Shown here: positions 53,025 to 62,154 of the stretch, one piece after another
Layout: every line of letters begins with the position of its first letter
Position numbering within the stretch: the first letter of the stretch is position 1
Assembly: GCA_002919235.1 (NCBI GenBank)
Contig: PKEX01000033.1
Coordinates: 1 to 64,000, forward strand
Source of the DNA: Clostridia bacterium
GTDB taxonomy: Bacteria; Bacillota; Limnochordia; DTU080; RSA5
Direction: 5' to 3'
Length of the DNA: 64,000 bases
Notes under the pieces: model-generated
Databases searched by the model: none
The model's input: the letters and a program-made list of their open reading frames with translations, nothing else
Told to the model about the DNA's origin: nothing
Made by a program: the position numbers and the translations under genes

Positions 53025-54112
53025 GACACGCCTGCCTCCTCGTACCGGGCCAGCTCCGTCCTGAGCTGGACGAGGCTCGGGCTCTGCACGGGGAAAAACG
53101 CCGCTTCCCGCAGCCTCCGGGCCGTGTCGCTCTCCGACAAGTACGCCGCGCCGCCGGCGGCCTCAAGCTCCAGCCACACCGCCTGCACCGCCAGCTCGGC
53201 CAGCTCTTTGCGGACCTTGAGCGCACGGTAAGTCTTGTCTTCCCCGCCGTGGCGGGCCAGCGCCCTGAGCTCCGCTACGAGGCGGGCCAGGGCGTCGTCC
53301 AGCTCCCACGCCCGGTCGGCCAGCACGGCCCGGGGGCCGGACAAGTTCCGGAACACGCTCGCCAGCGCGGCCTCGGCCAGGCCCCAGGCCAGCGCCGACT
53401 GCAGGATCAAGAACGCCGGCCGGACTCTCTGGAGAAACGCCCCGCCGTCCCGGGCGATCACCCACTGCTCGGAGAGGGGCACGTCCTCGAGGAGCAGCGA
53501 AGCCGATGCCGAGCCCTCCAGCCCAAAGAGAGGAAGCCTCGGGCCGGGGCTCACGCCCGGCGAGTCGCCCGGCACGGCCAGCAAGAGGATGGAATCTCGG
53601 CACCGCGCCGCCACCGCGACGACGAAGCGGTCTCCTACCAGGTTGGACACCCACGGCAGGCGCCCGGAGAGGACGAACCCGCCTTCCCGGGGCTCGGCGC
53701 TCACCCGCAGCTCCTCCAGGGAGGCGATGTGCTTCATCGCGTTGGCCAGGCCCGTAGCCCCCCACCGCTCGAGCCGGAGCGCTTGGGGCAGCACCTGCGT
53801 GGTCAGGAAGGGGCTGACGCTGGCCGTGACGTACTCCAGGAACATCCGGTGGCACCACAGGCTGAAGGCAGACGTGAGGCAGCTCCCGGCCACGGTGGCG
53901 ATGACCTCGGCCATCTCCTCCAAGCTACCGCCGTCGCCCCCCAGGGCCGCCGGCACGCCCCGGCTCAGCCAGCCCCTGGCCGCCAGCAGCCGCAGTCCTT
54001 CGTGCGCCGGCTCCTGGCAGCGGTCCACCGACCGGGCCCGCCCGGCGAACCACTCCGCGATCTCCCGCCGCTCCCGCTCCGGAAGCCGCCATCCTTGGGT
54101 ACGCTCCGCCAT
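53021..54112 (-). CDS. Acyl-CoA dehydrogenase-like flavoprotein (SfnC/DszC-like)
   Basis: A 363-aa protein with the acyl-CoA dehydrogenase fold: N-terminal helical domain (GWLSRGVPAALGGDGGSLEEM), the middle beta-domain (GFVLSGRLPWVSNLVGDRFVV) and a C-terminal helical bundle. The conserved catalytic Glu of true dehydrogenases is not evident. Members coupled to SsuABC-type transporters are FMNH2-dependent monooxygenases of organosulfur compounds, so desulfurisation is plausible. ATG 54112 starts 6 nt after the upstream stop. Confidence 0.78.
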   Translation of the reverse strand: MAERTQGWRLPERERREIAEWFAGRARSVDRCQEPAHEGLRLLAARGWLSRGVPAALGGDGGSLEEMAEVIATVAGSCLTSAFSLWCHRMFLEYVTASVSPFLTTQVLPQALRLERWGATGLANAMKHIASLEELRVSAEPREGGFVLSGRLPWVSNLVGDRFVVAVAARCRDSILLLAVPGDSPGVSPGPRLPLFGLEGSASASLLLEDVPLSEQWVIARDGGAFLQRVRPAFLILQSALAWGLAEAALASVFRNLSGPRAVLADRAWELDDALARLVAELRALARHGGEDKTYRALKVRKELAELAVQAVWLELEAAGGAAYLSESDTARRLREAAFFPVQSPSLVQLRTELARYEEAGVS

Positions 54113-54117
54113 GGCCG

Positions 54118-54645
54118 TCAGGCACCCACTTGCTTGATGGAGGTCAGGGAGTCGATCGGCGCCTCGACCGCCTCCCGCGCCTTCTTCACCCACTCCTCGC
54201 CGGGCGAATCGTAAAAGCACAGGCACTTGCTCATGTCGGTGCAGACGTACGTGCGCTCAAAGCTCACTTCGGGCACCAAGGCGTAGTTGGCCGACTTTTC
54301 CTTCTTCCGCTCCAGGTACTGCTCCATGGTGAGACCGGCGGGAAGGTTCCATTCCACCAGGTAATTGGCCTTGCCGGCCTTGGCCTTGACCTCCTCCAGC
54401 TCGGCCCCCACCAAGAGCACCTCCTTAGCCTGGGTTACCTCGAGTCCCGCGCGCTGGACCGCTTGCTCCAGCCGGGCGGCCTCCGGCGCCTCCGCCACCA
54501 GGAACGCCCGCCCTGCTTCGAGGCCGATCTGGGCCTCGATGATTTCACCGTCCCCTTCCAGCGCTTTAGAAATGGCGTCGAGCGCTTCGACCACTTCGGC
54601 TTCGCCCCGCCCCCCCAGCGGGATCTCCACGAGATAGAGCGGCAT
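54118..54645 (-). CDS. DUF4242 protein with additional N-terminal domain
   Basis: The C-terminal 90 residues match DUF4242 (YLVEWNLPAGLTMEQYLE; FERTYVCTDMSKCLCFYDSP), a ferredoxin-like family including a nickel-binding actinobacterial protein. The first 85 residues (MPLYLVEIPLGGRGEAEVVE) look like a second related half, making 175 aa where DUF4242 is usually about 90. It is the first gene of the sulfonate-type operon and has its own promoter. GAGGAGG lies 7 nt upstream. Confidence 0.8.
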   Translation of the reverse strand: MPLYLVEIPLGGRGEAEVVEALDAISKALEGDGEIIEAQIGLEAGRAFLVAEAPEAARLEQAVQRAGLEVTQAKEVLLVGAELEEVKAKAGKANYLVEWNLPAGLTMEQYLERKKEKSANYALVPEVSFERTYVCTDMSKCLCFYDSPGEEWVKKAREAVEAPIDSLTSIKQVGA

Positions 54646-54897
54646 AAGGAACCCTCCTCAATCTGGCCCTGATCCAAGGCTCATGTAAAGTTTCTTTATG
54701 GGAATACTCATAATTGCCGCAGGAACAGTCTACCAAAGCACGCCGCATAAAGTCAATCATAAAGAGCGGTTTACTCTAAATTGCGGGCGCACTCTCCGGC
54801 CGGAGCAAGGCCCGCTCGTCCCCTTGAGTCTCGACCCGCCAACCCCGTACGTGATCGACAACCTACCATGTGGACCCGCCGTGGGAAAAAGGCGCAC
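54646..54897 (-). promoter_or_regulatory. Promoter and leader of the sulfonate-type operon
   Basis: On the minus strand TTGACT (54751-54756) and TAGACT (54727-54732) are 18 nt apart, giving a leader of about 75 nt before the DUF4242 gene. No riboswitch was recognised. The rest, up to the next gene's stop, shows no gene. Confidence 0.55.
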
Positions 54898-55623
54898 CTA
54901 GCCGGCGAGCCGCCGAACCAGCACGGCGGCGGTCACCGCCAGCGCCAGGATGCCGCCGCCGGCCACTCCCATCCAGCGGGGCCAACCGGAAAGCTCGTGG
55001 AACGCCCGGGCCTTTCGAATCCACTGGAAAAGCCGGGGCAGATCCCGCCAGGTGAACACTTCCCGCTCTCCCAGCGCCACCCAGAGCTTTCCCTCCTGGC
55101 CCCGGACGTCGAAGACGGCGCCGTAGTACGTGCCGGCAGAAGGCAGCTGCACGCGGGCCTCTCCCACGATGAGCGACCGGGTGCCCGTCACGGGTTCGTA
55201 AAACTCCTCAGGCTGTCCGTTCGCCGAGACTGCCAGGCCGCCCCGGCTGGTTCCCGGCGGCGGCTCGATGGCAACGCCCTCGAGGCGGCCGTCAAGGCCG
55301 GGGCCGAAGAGGGCCAGTGCCGGCTCACCGGCCACCTGCGACGGCCCCACGGGCACGCCCAGCTGCACGCGCAGTTCCTGCGGGCGGTCGCTCTCCACGG
55401 CGAACCACTGGACCGGAGCATCGGCGGTCAATTCGTAGTAGATGACACGGGAAACCGAAGGGTCCGAAAAGCGAACGGCGGCCCCAGGGCTGGGCGCCCC
55501 GGAGCCGGCGAACGACGGGCGGTTGGCCAGGGCCGGTGAAGAGGCCCCCAGGACTAGCAGGACCGCAGCGACCGCCGCCCCTGAGAACCCTGTCCCCCCC
55601 ACAGCGCCGGGCTGTCCTTGCAC
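54898..55623 (-). CDS. Surface protein with signal peptide and C-terminal anchor, unknown function
   Basis: A 241-aa protein with an N-terminal signal (GAAVAAVLLVLGASSPALA), a beta-rich external part (VIYYELTADAPVQWFAVES; SLIVGEARVQLPSAGTYYGAVF) and a C-terminal helix WMGVAGGGILALAVTAAVLV followed by RRLAG. Such proteins sit with one terminal anchor outside the cytoplasmic membrane. GTG 55623 has GGGAGGTG 6 nt upstream. It is divergent from the fusion gene that follows. No family recognised. Confidence 0.65.
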   Translation of the reverse strand: MQGQPGAVGGTGFSGAAVAAVLLVLGASSPALANRPSFAGSGAPSPGAAVRFSDPSVSRVIYYELTADAPVQWFAVESDRPQELRVQLGVPVGPSQVAGEPALALFGPGLDGRLEGVAIEPPPGTSRGGLAVSANGQPEEFYEPVTGTRSLIVGEARVQLPSAGTYYGAVFDVRGQEGKLWVALGEREVFTWRDLPRLFQWIRKARAFHELSGWPRWMGVAGGGILALAVTAAVLVRRLAG

Positions 55624-55866
55624 CGCCGACACCTCCCGGGATAGTCTGCCCCAGAAGGCACGGGGACGCGAGGGCGTCCCTTTTTCCCAACTCTCCACTT
55701 CGACTACGTCTGGCGGTGGGCGCAAAGCCCCCGGTGCCCCGCGGCGGGCCTCGTCCGGGCCGGGTTCTGGCTGGGGAGGCGCCGTTCCGCTCCCGCCCGG
55801 AACATCATAAACTGGCCGGAGACGCTGCCGCCTTCCGCGGCAAGACGCCCGAAAGGACGGATCTCC

Positions 55867-57534
55867 GTGCCAAGAGTCCGCGTCATCGTCCAAGCCCGCA
55901 CCTCGTCGGCCCGGCTTGCCGGAAAATCCCTGCTGCCCGTAGCCGGCTACCCGGCCGCGGTCCTCGCGGCTCTGAGGGCGAGCCGCGGCAGCTGGGAAAC
56001 GGTGCTGGCCACTTCGGACCACCCCTCGGACGACCGGTTGGCCCGCCTCGTCGCGGCGGCCGGGATCAGGGTGGTGCGGGGCCCGCTGGACGACGTGCTG
56101 GAGCGGTTCACGCTGGCCGCCGGGGGCCTTCCCGACGACGCCGTGGTGGTCCGGCTCACCGCCGACAACCTCCTCCCCGACGCCGCGCTGGTGGACGAAA
56201 TCCTGGCCGAGCTCCAGCACCGGGGGGTCCCCTACCTCTGCACGTGGTCTCCTGAGCTCGACGTCCCCTTGGGTCTCAGCGTCGAAGCCTTCACCGCCGG
56301 AGCGCTGCGCAGGGCGGCCCGGACCGCCCCGCCGGGCGACCGGGAGCACGTGACGCCGTGGATCCGCCGCACCTTTGGCGCGGCGCGCCACCGCCCCCGG
56401 GGACTTCCCGCCGGCTGGGGACGGCTCTCCTGCACCATCGACACGCTGGGCGACTACCTCCGCGTCGCCCGGGCTTTCGACGGCGCCCCGGATCCGGTGG
56501 GAACCAGTTGGCTCGAGCTCTGCCGCCGCCTGGCAGAAGGCGAAAGCCTGCTGCCACCGGCCGTGCCGCTGGTGAGCACGCCGGACGGTCTCCACAGCCG
56601 GCTGGTGGTGGGAACGGCGCAGCTGGGCGGGCCGTACGGCGTGACCAACCAAGGACGAGTCCCCACGGACGAGCTCGCCTCAGCCATCGTCCACAAAGCC
56701 GTTGCTCAAGGCGTCACCCAGTTCGACACGGCCCGGGCGTACGGGGAAAGCGAGCGCCGGCTGGGCAGCGCGCTCGCCAGCGCCGCCCAGCGCGGCCTTC
56801 TCAGAGGCGGCAGGAACGTCCGGGTGATCACCAAGCTCCTGCCCATGGACGAGGTGCCAGACGAGACGCCGGCGCGGTGGCTCGAAAACGCCGTCGACGC
56901 CAGCGTCTTCCGCTCCTGCCGGGAGCTGGGAGTGAAAGAACTCTCCGCCGTCCTCGTCCACCGGGCTGCCGACCGCCGGCGCTGGCAGGGGCGGGTCTGG
57001 CGGCGCCTCATCGCCCTCCGGCGGCAGGGCGTCATCGGCGCGCTGGGCGTCTCCGCGGCGACGCCCGAGGAGGCCCTCGACGCCCTGCTGGACCCCGACG
57101 TCCGCCTGCTCCAGATCCCCTTCAACCTCCTCGACTGGCGCTGGAAGGAGTACGGCATCGACGCCGCGGCGGCCCGCCGCCCCGACGTGAGCGTCCATGC
57201 CCGAAGCCCACTGCTTCAAGGCCTTCTCACTCCCGGCTCGGCCGCCTTTTGGCCCCGGGTGCCCGGCGTCGACCCTCGCGCGGTCCTCGACCGCCTGGAG
57301 CGGGCGGCGAAGGAGTTTGAGCGCGAGAGCGTGCTCGACCTCGCGCTGGCCTACGTGCGGGCCCACGGCTGGATCCACGGCGTGGTGGTGGGCCTTGCCG
57401 GCCCGGACCAGGTGCAGGAGGCGGCCCGGCTCTTCCGCCTGTCCCCGCTCTCGCCTGAGCAGGTGGCCCTGCTGGACGCCCGGGGGCAGCGGCTTCCCGT
57501 CGACCTCCTCGATCCCGCGAGGTGGCCCCGGTGA
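55867..57534 (+). CDS. Cytidylyltransferase (SpsF-like) fused to aldo/keto reductase
   Basis: A 555-aa two-enzyme chain. Residues 1-235 form an SpsF/NeuA-like nucleotidyltransferase (VIVQARTSSARLAGKSLLPV; VVVRLTADNLLPD). Residues about 240-555 form an aldo/keto reductase: VVGTAQLGGPYGVTNQGR, FDTARAYGESERRLG with catalytic Asp and Tyr, VITKLLPM and VLVHRA. SpsF-type enzymes activate acidic sugars for spore-coat or surface glycans. The fusion suggests reduction and CMP-activation of one sugar. It overlaps the following SDR by 4 nt. Confidence 0.85.
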   Translation: MPRVRVIVQARTSSARLAGKSLLPVAGYPAAVLAALRASRGSWETVLATSDHPSDDRLARLVAAAGIRVVRGPLDDVLERFTLAAGGLPDDAVVVRLTADNLLPDAALVDEILAELQHRGVPYLCTWSPELDVPLGLSVEAFTAGALRRAARTAPPGDREHVTPWIRRTFGAARHRPRGLPAGWGRLSCTIDTLGDYLRVARAFDGAPDPVGTSWLELCRRLAEGESLLPPAVPLVSTPDGLHSRLVVGTAQLGGPYGVTNQGRVPTDELASAIVHKAVAQGVTQFDTARAYGESERRLGSALASAAQRGLLRGGRNVRVITKLLPMDEVPDETPARWLENAVDASVFRSCRELGVKELSAVLVHRAADRRRWQGRVWRRLIALRRQGVIGALGVSAATPEEALDALLDPDVRLLQIPFNLLDWRWKEYGIDAAAARRPDVSVHARSPLLQGLLTPGSAAFWPRVPGVDPRAVLDRLERAAKEFERESVLDLALAYVRAHGWIHGVVVGLAGPDQVQEAARLFRLSPLSPEQVALLDARGQRLPVDLLDPARWPR

Positions 57535-58373
57535 CGGACGCAGCTTCGCTTCCCGGGCGCCTGCGGGAAGCTGCGGCGCCGGAGCTTTTCCGCCTGGACG
57601 GGCGCACCGCCCTGGTGACGGGCGCCGGGGGCCGGCTGGGCCGGGCGCTGGCCTCGGGGTTGGCCGAGGCAGGAGCGCACGTCATCCTGAACGGCCGCCG
57701 GCCCGAGCCGCTGGAACGGCTTCAGGACGCGCTCCGCGCCCGGGGCCTCGAAGCCTCCGCGCTCCCCTTCGACATCACGGACACCGCCGCCGTCCGCCGC
57801 GCCGTCGCAGCCGTGGAGCAGCGCTTCGGGAAGCTGCACGTCCTTGTCAACAACGCCTACGCCGGCAGGACCGGCGGGCTGGACGACGCCACGGACCACG
57901 AGTTCGCCGCCGCCTACGACGTCGCGGTGATCGCCGCGTTCCGGCTGATCCGGGAGACCTGCCCGCTCATGCGCCGGGCGGTGGCCGAGACGGGGCACGC
58001 GGCGGTGATCAACGTCGCTTCGATGTACGGCAGCGTCAGCCCCGACCCGTCCGTGTACGGCGCCAGCGGCATGCAGAACCCGCCCTTTTACGGCCCGGCC
58101 AAAGCCGCCCTCATCCAGCTCACACGCTATGCCGCATGCCACCTGGCCCCCCTCGGCATCCGGGTGAACGCCCTCTCCCCGGGGGCTTTCCCTCCCCCGG
58201 GCGTGCTCGCCCAGCACCCGGACTTTCGCCGCAACCTCGAGCGCCGCACGCCGCTGGGCCGCACCGGCGACCCCGTCGAGCTCAAAGGCGCCGCCGTCTT
58301 TCTGGCCTCCGACGCCTCCAGCTTCGTCACGGGCGCGGTCCTCCCCGTCGACGGCGGCTGGACCGCGTGGTGA
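57531..58373 (+). CDS. SDR oxidoreductase of a surface-sugar pathway
   Basis: A 280-aa SDR: TGAGGRLGRALASGL cofactor loop, NNAYAG, catalytic Ser with FYGPAKAALIQLTRYAACHL, and VDGGW near the end. The sequence NPPFYGPAKAALIQLTRY is typical of SDRs next to nonulosonic-acid (PtmA-like) and spore polysaccharide genes. The GTG at 57531 overlaps the stop of the cytidylyltransferase-AKR gene, so both act in the same pathway. Confidence 0.85.
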   Translation: MTDAASLPGRLREAAAPELFRLDGRTALVTGAGGRLGRALASGLAEAGAHVILNGRRPEPLERLQDALRARGLEASALPFDITDTAAVRRAVAAVEQRFGKLHVLVNNAYAGRTGGLDDATDHEFAAAYDVAVIAAFRLIRETCPLMRRAVAETGHAAVINVASMYGSVSPDPSVYGASGMQNPPFYGPAKAALIQLTRYAACHLAPLGIRVNALSPGAFPPPGVLAQHPDFRRNLERRTPLGRTGDPVELKGAAVFLASDASSFVTGAVLPVDGGWTAW

Positions 58374-58543
58374 GCTGCCAAAGTCATTTTGAATCCATCC
58401 TGCCAACCCAAACTTTCAACGGCGGAGCCTGTCAAATCATTTCGAAACCGCCCGCGGCTCCCGTGGCACACGCCTTGCCCCCTGGATATGGATGTTCCAA
58501 AAGTGTTTCGATTTGAGATCCGGTAGCAAAGGTGTGAGGCTCG

Positions 58544-59236
58544 TTGGCACGCCGGGATTGGTACGAGTGGATGAGGCTGCCCATCAAGAAGGTGGCCATT
58601 GTCGGCGGCGCGCCTTCCCGCAAGGAAGCGCCCCTGAACGACAAGACGTGGGAGATCTGGGGCCTGGGCGGGCGCTCGCTGAAGCTCCGCCGGGTGGACC
58701 GCTGGTTTGAGATGCACTCCGTGCCGCAGCTGGTCCGCGCGTACAACCGCAAGGAGCGGCACGGCTACGAGCGGCACATCACGTTTCTCCGCTCCTTGAA
58801 GGTGCCGGTGTACATGCAGAAGCCGCACCCGCTCATCCCGAACAGCGTCGCCTACCCGCTCGACCAGGTGCTGGATGAATGCGGGCGGTGCTTTTCCAGC
58901 TCCGTCGCCTACATGCTGGGCCTCGCCATCTACGAGGGATTCCAGGGCATCGGCATGTGGGGCGTCAACATGGCCAGCAAGAAGGAGTACCTGTACCAGT
59001 GGCCGGGGGTGCAGTACCTCCTGGCCCTGGCGAAAACGCGGGGGATCGGCGTCTACCTGCCCCCGGACTGCCCTATCACCATTCCCGCCAGGCCCAAGCT
59101 GGTCCCTGTCACCGTTCTCTACGGCTACGACTGGGACCACCCGGACGCGTGGTGGAACCGCCTGAAGGAAAAGAAAGCCAAAGCAAAGGTAGAGCGGAAA
59201 AAGAAGAAAGCGAAGAAGAAGAAGCGCAAGAGATAA
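58544..59236 (+). CDS. Phage-type hypothetical protein with lysine-rich tail
   Basis: The first 200 residues match a Rossmann-like family common in phages and prophages: KKVAIVGGAPSRKEAPLNDK, WEIWGLGG, RWFEMHS, PVYMQKPHPLIPNSVAYPL, SSSVAYMLGLAIYEGF and GMWGVNM. The last about 25 residues are almost only Lys/Arg/Ala (KEKKAKAKVERKKKKA and onward). A TTG start at 58544 (AAAGGTG upstream) or ATG 58571 is possible. No phage genes surround it, so it is an orphan, perhaps domesticated or a glycan-related enzyme. Confidence 0.7.
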   Translation: MARRDWYEWMRLPIKKVAIVGGAPSRKEAPLNDKTWEIWGLGGRSLKLRRVDRWFEMHSVPQLVRAYNRKERHGYERHITFLRSLKVPVYMQKPHPLIPNSVAYPLDQVLDECGRCFSSSVAYMLGLAIYEGFQGIGMWGVNMASKKEYLYQWPGVQYLLALAKTRGIGVYLPPDCPITIPARPKLVPVTVLYGYDWDHPDAWWNRLKEKKAKAKVERKKKKAKKKKRKR

Positions 59237-59279
59237 GGGACCGGGGCAGCCGGATTCAACGGGAAGTACGGGTCAAGGT

Positions 59280-61055
59280 TCATCCCCGAAGGACAGGAGG
59301 CCGGCTCGCCCGCGCGGTTTCCCCGTGGATGGTTTCCGCCTGCGCCGCCGGAGCAGCTCCCGCCGGCGCAGGCGACGCCGCATCGCCCCCCTGCGGCACC
59401 ACCAGCGGCGTTCCCGTGAGCGGATCCGGGAAGACCGAACACCGCATGCCAAAGACCTCCCGGACCATCTCCTCCGTCATCACGCTGCCCGGCGGCCCCT
59501 CCGCCACCACCCGGCCTTCTTTCATCACCACCAGGTGGTCCGCGTAGAACGACGCCTGGCACAGGTCGTGGAGCACCATGACCACCGTCTTGCCCTCGGT
59601 CTCGTTCAGTTCCCGCACCAGCTCGAGCACCTCGATCTGGTGCGCGAGGTCCAAGAACGTGGTGGGCTCGTCGAGGAGGAGCACCGGCGTGCTCTGCGCC
59701 AGGGCCATGGCCAGCCGCACCCGCTGGCGCTGCCCTCCCGAAAGCGCCTCCACCGGCCGCCACCGAAGCTCCGCCGTGCCCGTCACTTCCAGCGCCCGCT
59801 CCACGGCCCGCTGGTCTTCGGGCGTCCACTGGCGGTACCAGCGCTGGTGCGGGTAGCGGCCGCAGGCCACCAGGTCTTCCACCAGCATGCCGGGGGGCAC
59901 CGGCGCCTCCTGCGCCAGGATGCCCAGCTCCCGGGCGAGCGCTCTCGGCCGGAACGCGTGGAGAGGCCGGCCGTTCAGCCACACTTCTCCCTCGGCGGGC
60001 AATAGGCCCGCGAGGGCCCGAAGCAGCGTCGACTTGCCGCAGGCGTTGGGCCCCACGATGGCGCTCACCTTCCCCGCGGGGAAGGCGGCGGAGACGTCCC
60101 GCAGCACCGTGCGGCCGTCGTAGCCGGCGCTCAGCCCGCGGGCCTGCAGGGCGTCCCGCGGGGCGCCGGGACGAGAGCGTCTCCCGGCCGGGCCGTCTTC
60201 GGGCAAGCTGCCGTCACCCCGTTCGCCGCCGTTTTCGCCGGTCTCAGCAGCCAGCTCCAGCATCCGCCACAGGCTCCGCCCCCGGGCGACGCACCAGGGG
60301 ATCCCGGAGCTCGCGCACTCCACCACGTCGCACTCCACGCCGTAGACCTGCTGCAGCGTGCGGGGCTGAAGCACCTCGCCGGGCGGCCCCTGGGCGACGA
60401 TCGTGCCGTCCCGCATGGCGATGACGTGGTCGCTGACCCATGCGGCGGCGTTGACGTCGTGCAGCACCGCGACCACCGTCCGGCCCTCCTGGCGCGCCAG
60501 GCGGCGGATCAGCCGCAAGATCTCCTGCTGGTGGGCGAGGTCCAGGTACGTGGTGGGCTCGTCCAGGAGGAGAATGGGCGTCTCCTGGGCCAGGGCCATC
60601 GCGATCCAGACCCGCTGGCGCTGCCCGCCCGAGAGCTCGTCCACGGCGCGCTCCCGCAGGTGGGCCACCCCGGCCAGCTCCAGCGCCCGCTCCACCGCGG
60701 CGTGATCCTGCGCGCTCATGGGCTGGAGCAGGCTGCGGTGAGGGTAGCGGCCCCGGCGCACCAGGTCTTCGACGGCGATGACGTCGGGCGCGCTGGGGTG
60801 CTGCGGCAGGAGGCCCAGGCGCCTGGCCACCTCTTTGGTGGGCAGCCGGTGAATGGCCTCGCCGTCCAGGATGACCGTTCCGGACGCGGGGGCGATCAGC
60901 CGCGCGAGGGCTCGCAGCAGGGTGGACTTGCCGCACCCGTTGGGCCCGATGATGGAGGTGACCACCCCGTCGGGCACCGACACGCTCAAGGATTCGACCA
61001 CCGCCGGGCCGCGGCCGTAGGCCAGCGTCACGCGGTCTGCCAGGAGCCGGCTCAT
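59280..61055 (-). CDS. Two fused iron-siderophore ABC ATPases
   Basis: A 591-aa chain with two complete FecE/FepC-type ATPase domains. The first has GPNGCGKST, LSGGQRQR and ILLLDEPTTYLD. The second, after a disordered Gly/Pro/Arg linker of about 40 aa, has GPNACGKST, LSGGQRQR and VLLLDEPTTFLD. Single ATPases of this family are about 260 aa. The fusion would work with the two permeases encoded upstream. A disordered Ala/Pro-rich tail ends the protein. Confidence 0.93.
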   Translation of the reverse strand: MSRLLADRVTLAYGRGPAVVESLSVSVPDGVVTSIIGPNGCGKSTLLRALARLIAPASGTVILDGEAIHRLPTKEVARRLGLLPQHPSAPDVIAVEDLVRRGRYPHRSLLQPMSAQDHAAVERALELAGVAHLRERAVDELSGGQRQRVWIAMALAQETPILLLDEPTTYLDLAHQQEILRLIRRLARQEGRTVVAVLHDVNAAAWVSDHVIAMRDGTIVAQGPPGEVLQPRTLQQVYGVECDVVECASSGIPWCVARGRSLWRMLELAAETGENGGERGDGSLPEDGPAGRRSRPGAPRDALQARGLSAGYDGRTVLRDVSAAFPAGKVSAIVGPNACGKSTLLRALAGLLPAEGEVWLNGRPLHAFRPRALARELGILAQEAPVPPGMLVEDLVACGRYPHQRWYRQWTPEDQRAVERALEVTGTAELRWRPVEALSGGQRQRVRLAMALAQSTPVLLLDEPTTFLDLAHQIEVLELVRELNETEGKTVVMVLHDLCQASFYADHLVVMKEGRVVAEGPPGSVMTEEMVREVFGMRCSVFPDPLTGTPLVVPQGGDAASPAPAGAAPAAQAETIHGETARASRPPVLRG

Positions 61056-61068
61056 CTCTATCTCCCAC

Positions 61069-62154
61069 CTAAACGCGCACCTGCGTGCGATACAGCAGGT
61101 ACAGGAAGTAGGGCGCCCCCAGCGCCGAGGTGATCACGCCCGCGGGCATGCTCACCCCGAGCGCATGCTGCCCGATGAGATCGGAGCCGAGGACGAGAAG
61201 GCCGCCCACCAGCCCCGTGAGGACGAACACGCCGCCGCTCATGGGCCCGGCCAGCATCCGGGCGAAGTGCGGCGACATCAACGCGACAAAGCCGATGGGC
61301 CCCGCGATCGACACAGCGATGCCGCTCAGCGCGCACCCAGCGACGATCAGGGCCAGCCGGGTGCGCTCCACCCGCATCCCCAGCGACTGGGCGGTGACGT
61401 CGCCCAGCTGGAGCACCTTCAGGGACCACATGAGCACGGCGCCCACCGGCGCCAAGACGGCCAGCGAGGCCGCCAGCACCCGCACGTCGCTCCAGTCGCT
61501 GGCGTAGACGCTGCCCGTCATCCACAGCATCGCCCGGCTCGCGTCGTGGATCTCCGCCCGGGTGAGCAGGAAGGTGGTGGCCGCGGTGAGCACGGCGTTC
61601 ACCCCGATGCCTACCAGGATCAGCCGGGAGCCGGAGATCCTCCCCCGCCACGTGAGAGCGTAGATGACGGCCGCAGCCAGCAACGCCCCGGCGAAAGCGG
61701 CCGCCGGCACGTAGCCCGCCGGCCGCTTCATGACGATCCACAACACGGCGGCGACGGCGGCTCCCGAGTTGACGCCGATGATGTCCGGCGCCACCAGGGG
61801 GTTTCGCACGATCCCTTGAAAGATGGCGCCCGCCATGGCCAGCATCGCCCCGACGGCCAGGGCCACCAGCACCCGCGGCAATCTCAGGTCGAGGATGATG
61901 AAGCGCGCGGCGCCGGAGCCGGCTCCGGTGAGCACCTGGTACACCTCGGGCAGGGACAGCGGATAGCTCCCCAGCGTCAAGCTCCAGGCTCCCATGGCCA
62001 GCGCCAAGGCCAGGGCCCCCAGGACCAGCCCGGTCACCCGCCGCCGCATCCGAAACGACACCGGCCCGGCCCGCACCACTCGCAGGCCCGGAGCCGCGGG
62101 CTGCCCCGCCGTCGCCTGGGTCACCTGCTTTGCCGCCTGCTCCTTGGGACTCAT
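61069..62154 (-). CDS. Iron-siderophore ABC permease (FecD type)
   Basis: A 361-aa FecCD-family permease with LPRVLVALAVGAMLAMAGAI, RNPLVAPDIIGVNSGAA, AGPIGFVALMSPHFARMLAG and about nine to ten helices. The N-terminus carries an additional cytoplasmic stretch of about 35 residues. ATG at 62154 overlaps the stop of the other permease (ATGA). Confidence 0.93.
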   Translation of the reverse strand: MSPKEQAAKQVTQATAGQPAAPGLRVVRAGPVSFRMRRRVTGLVLGALALALAMGAWSLTLGSYPLSLPEVYQVLTGAGSGAARFIILDLRLPRVLVALAVGAMLAMAGAIFQGIVRNPLVAPDIIGVNSGAAVAAVLWIVMKRPAGYVPAAAFAGALLAAAVIYALTWRGRISGSRLILVGIGVNAVLTAATTFLLTRAEIHDASRAMLWMTGSVYASDWSDVRVLAASLAVLAPVGAVLMWSLKVLQLGDVTAQSLGMRVERTRLALIVAGCALSGIAVSIAGPIGFVALMSPHFARMLAGPMSGGVFVLTGLVGGLLVLGSDLIGQHALGVSMPAGVITSALGAPYFLYLLYRTQVRV

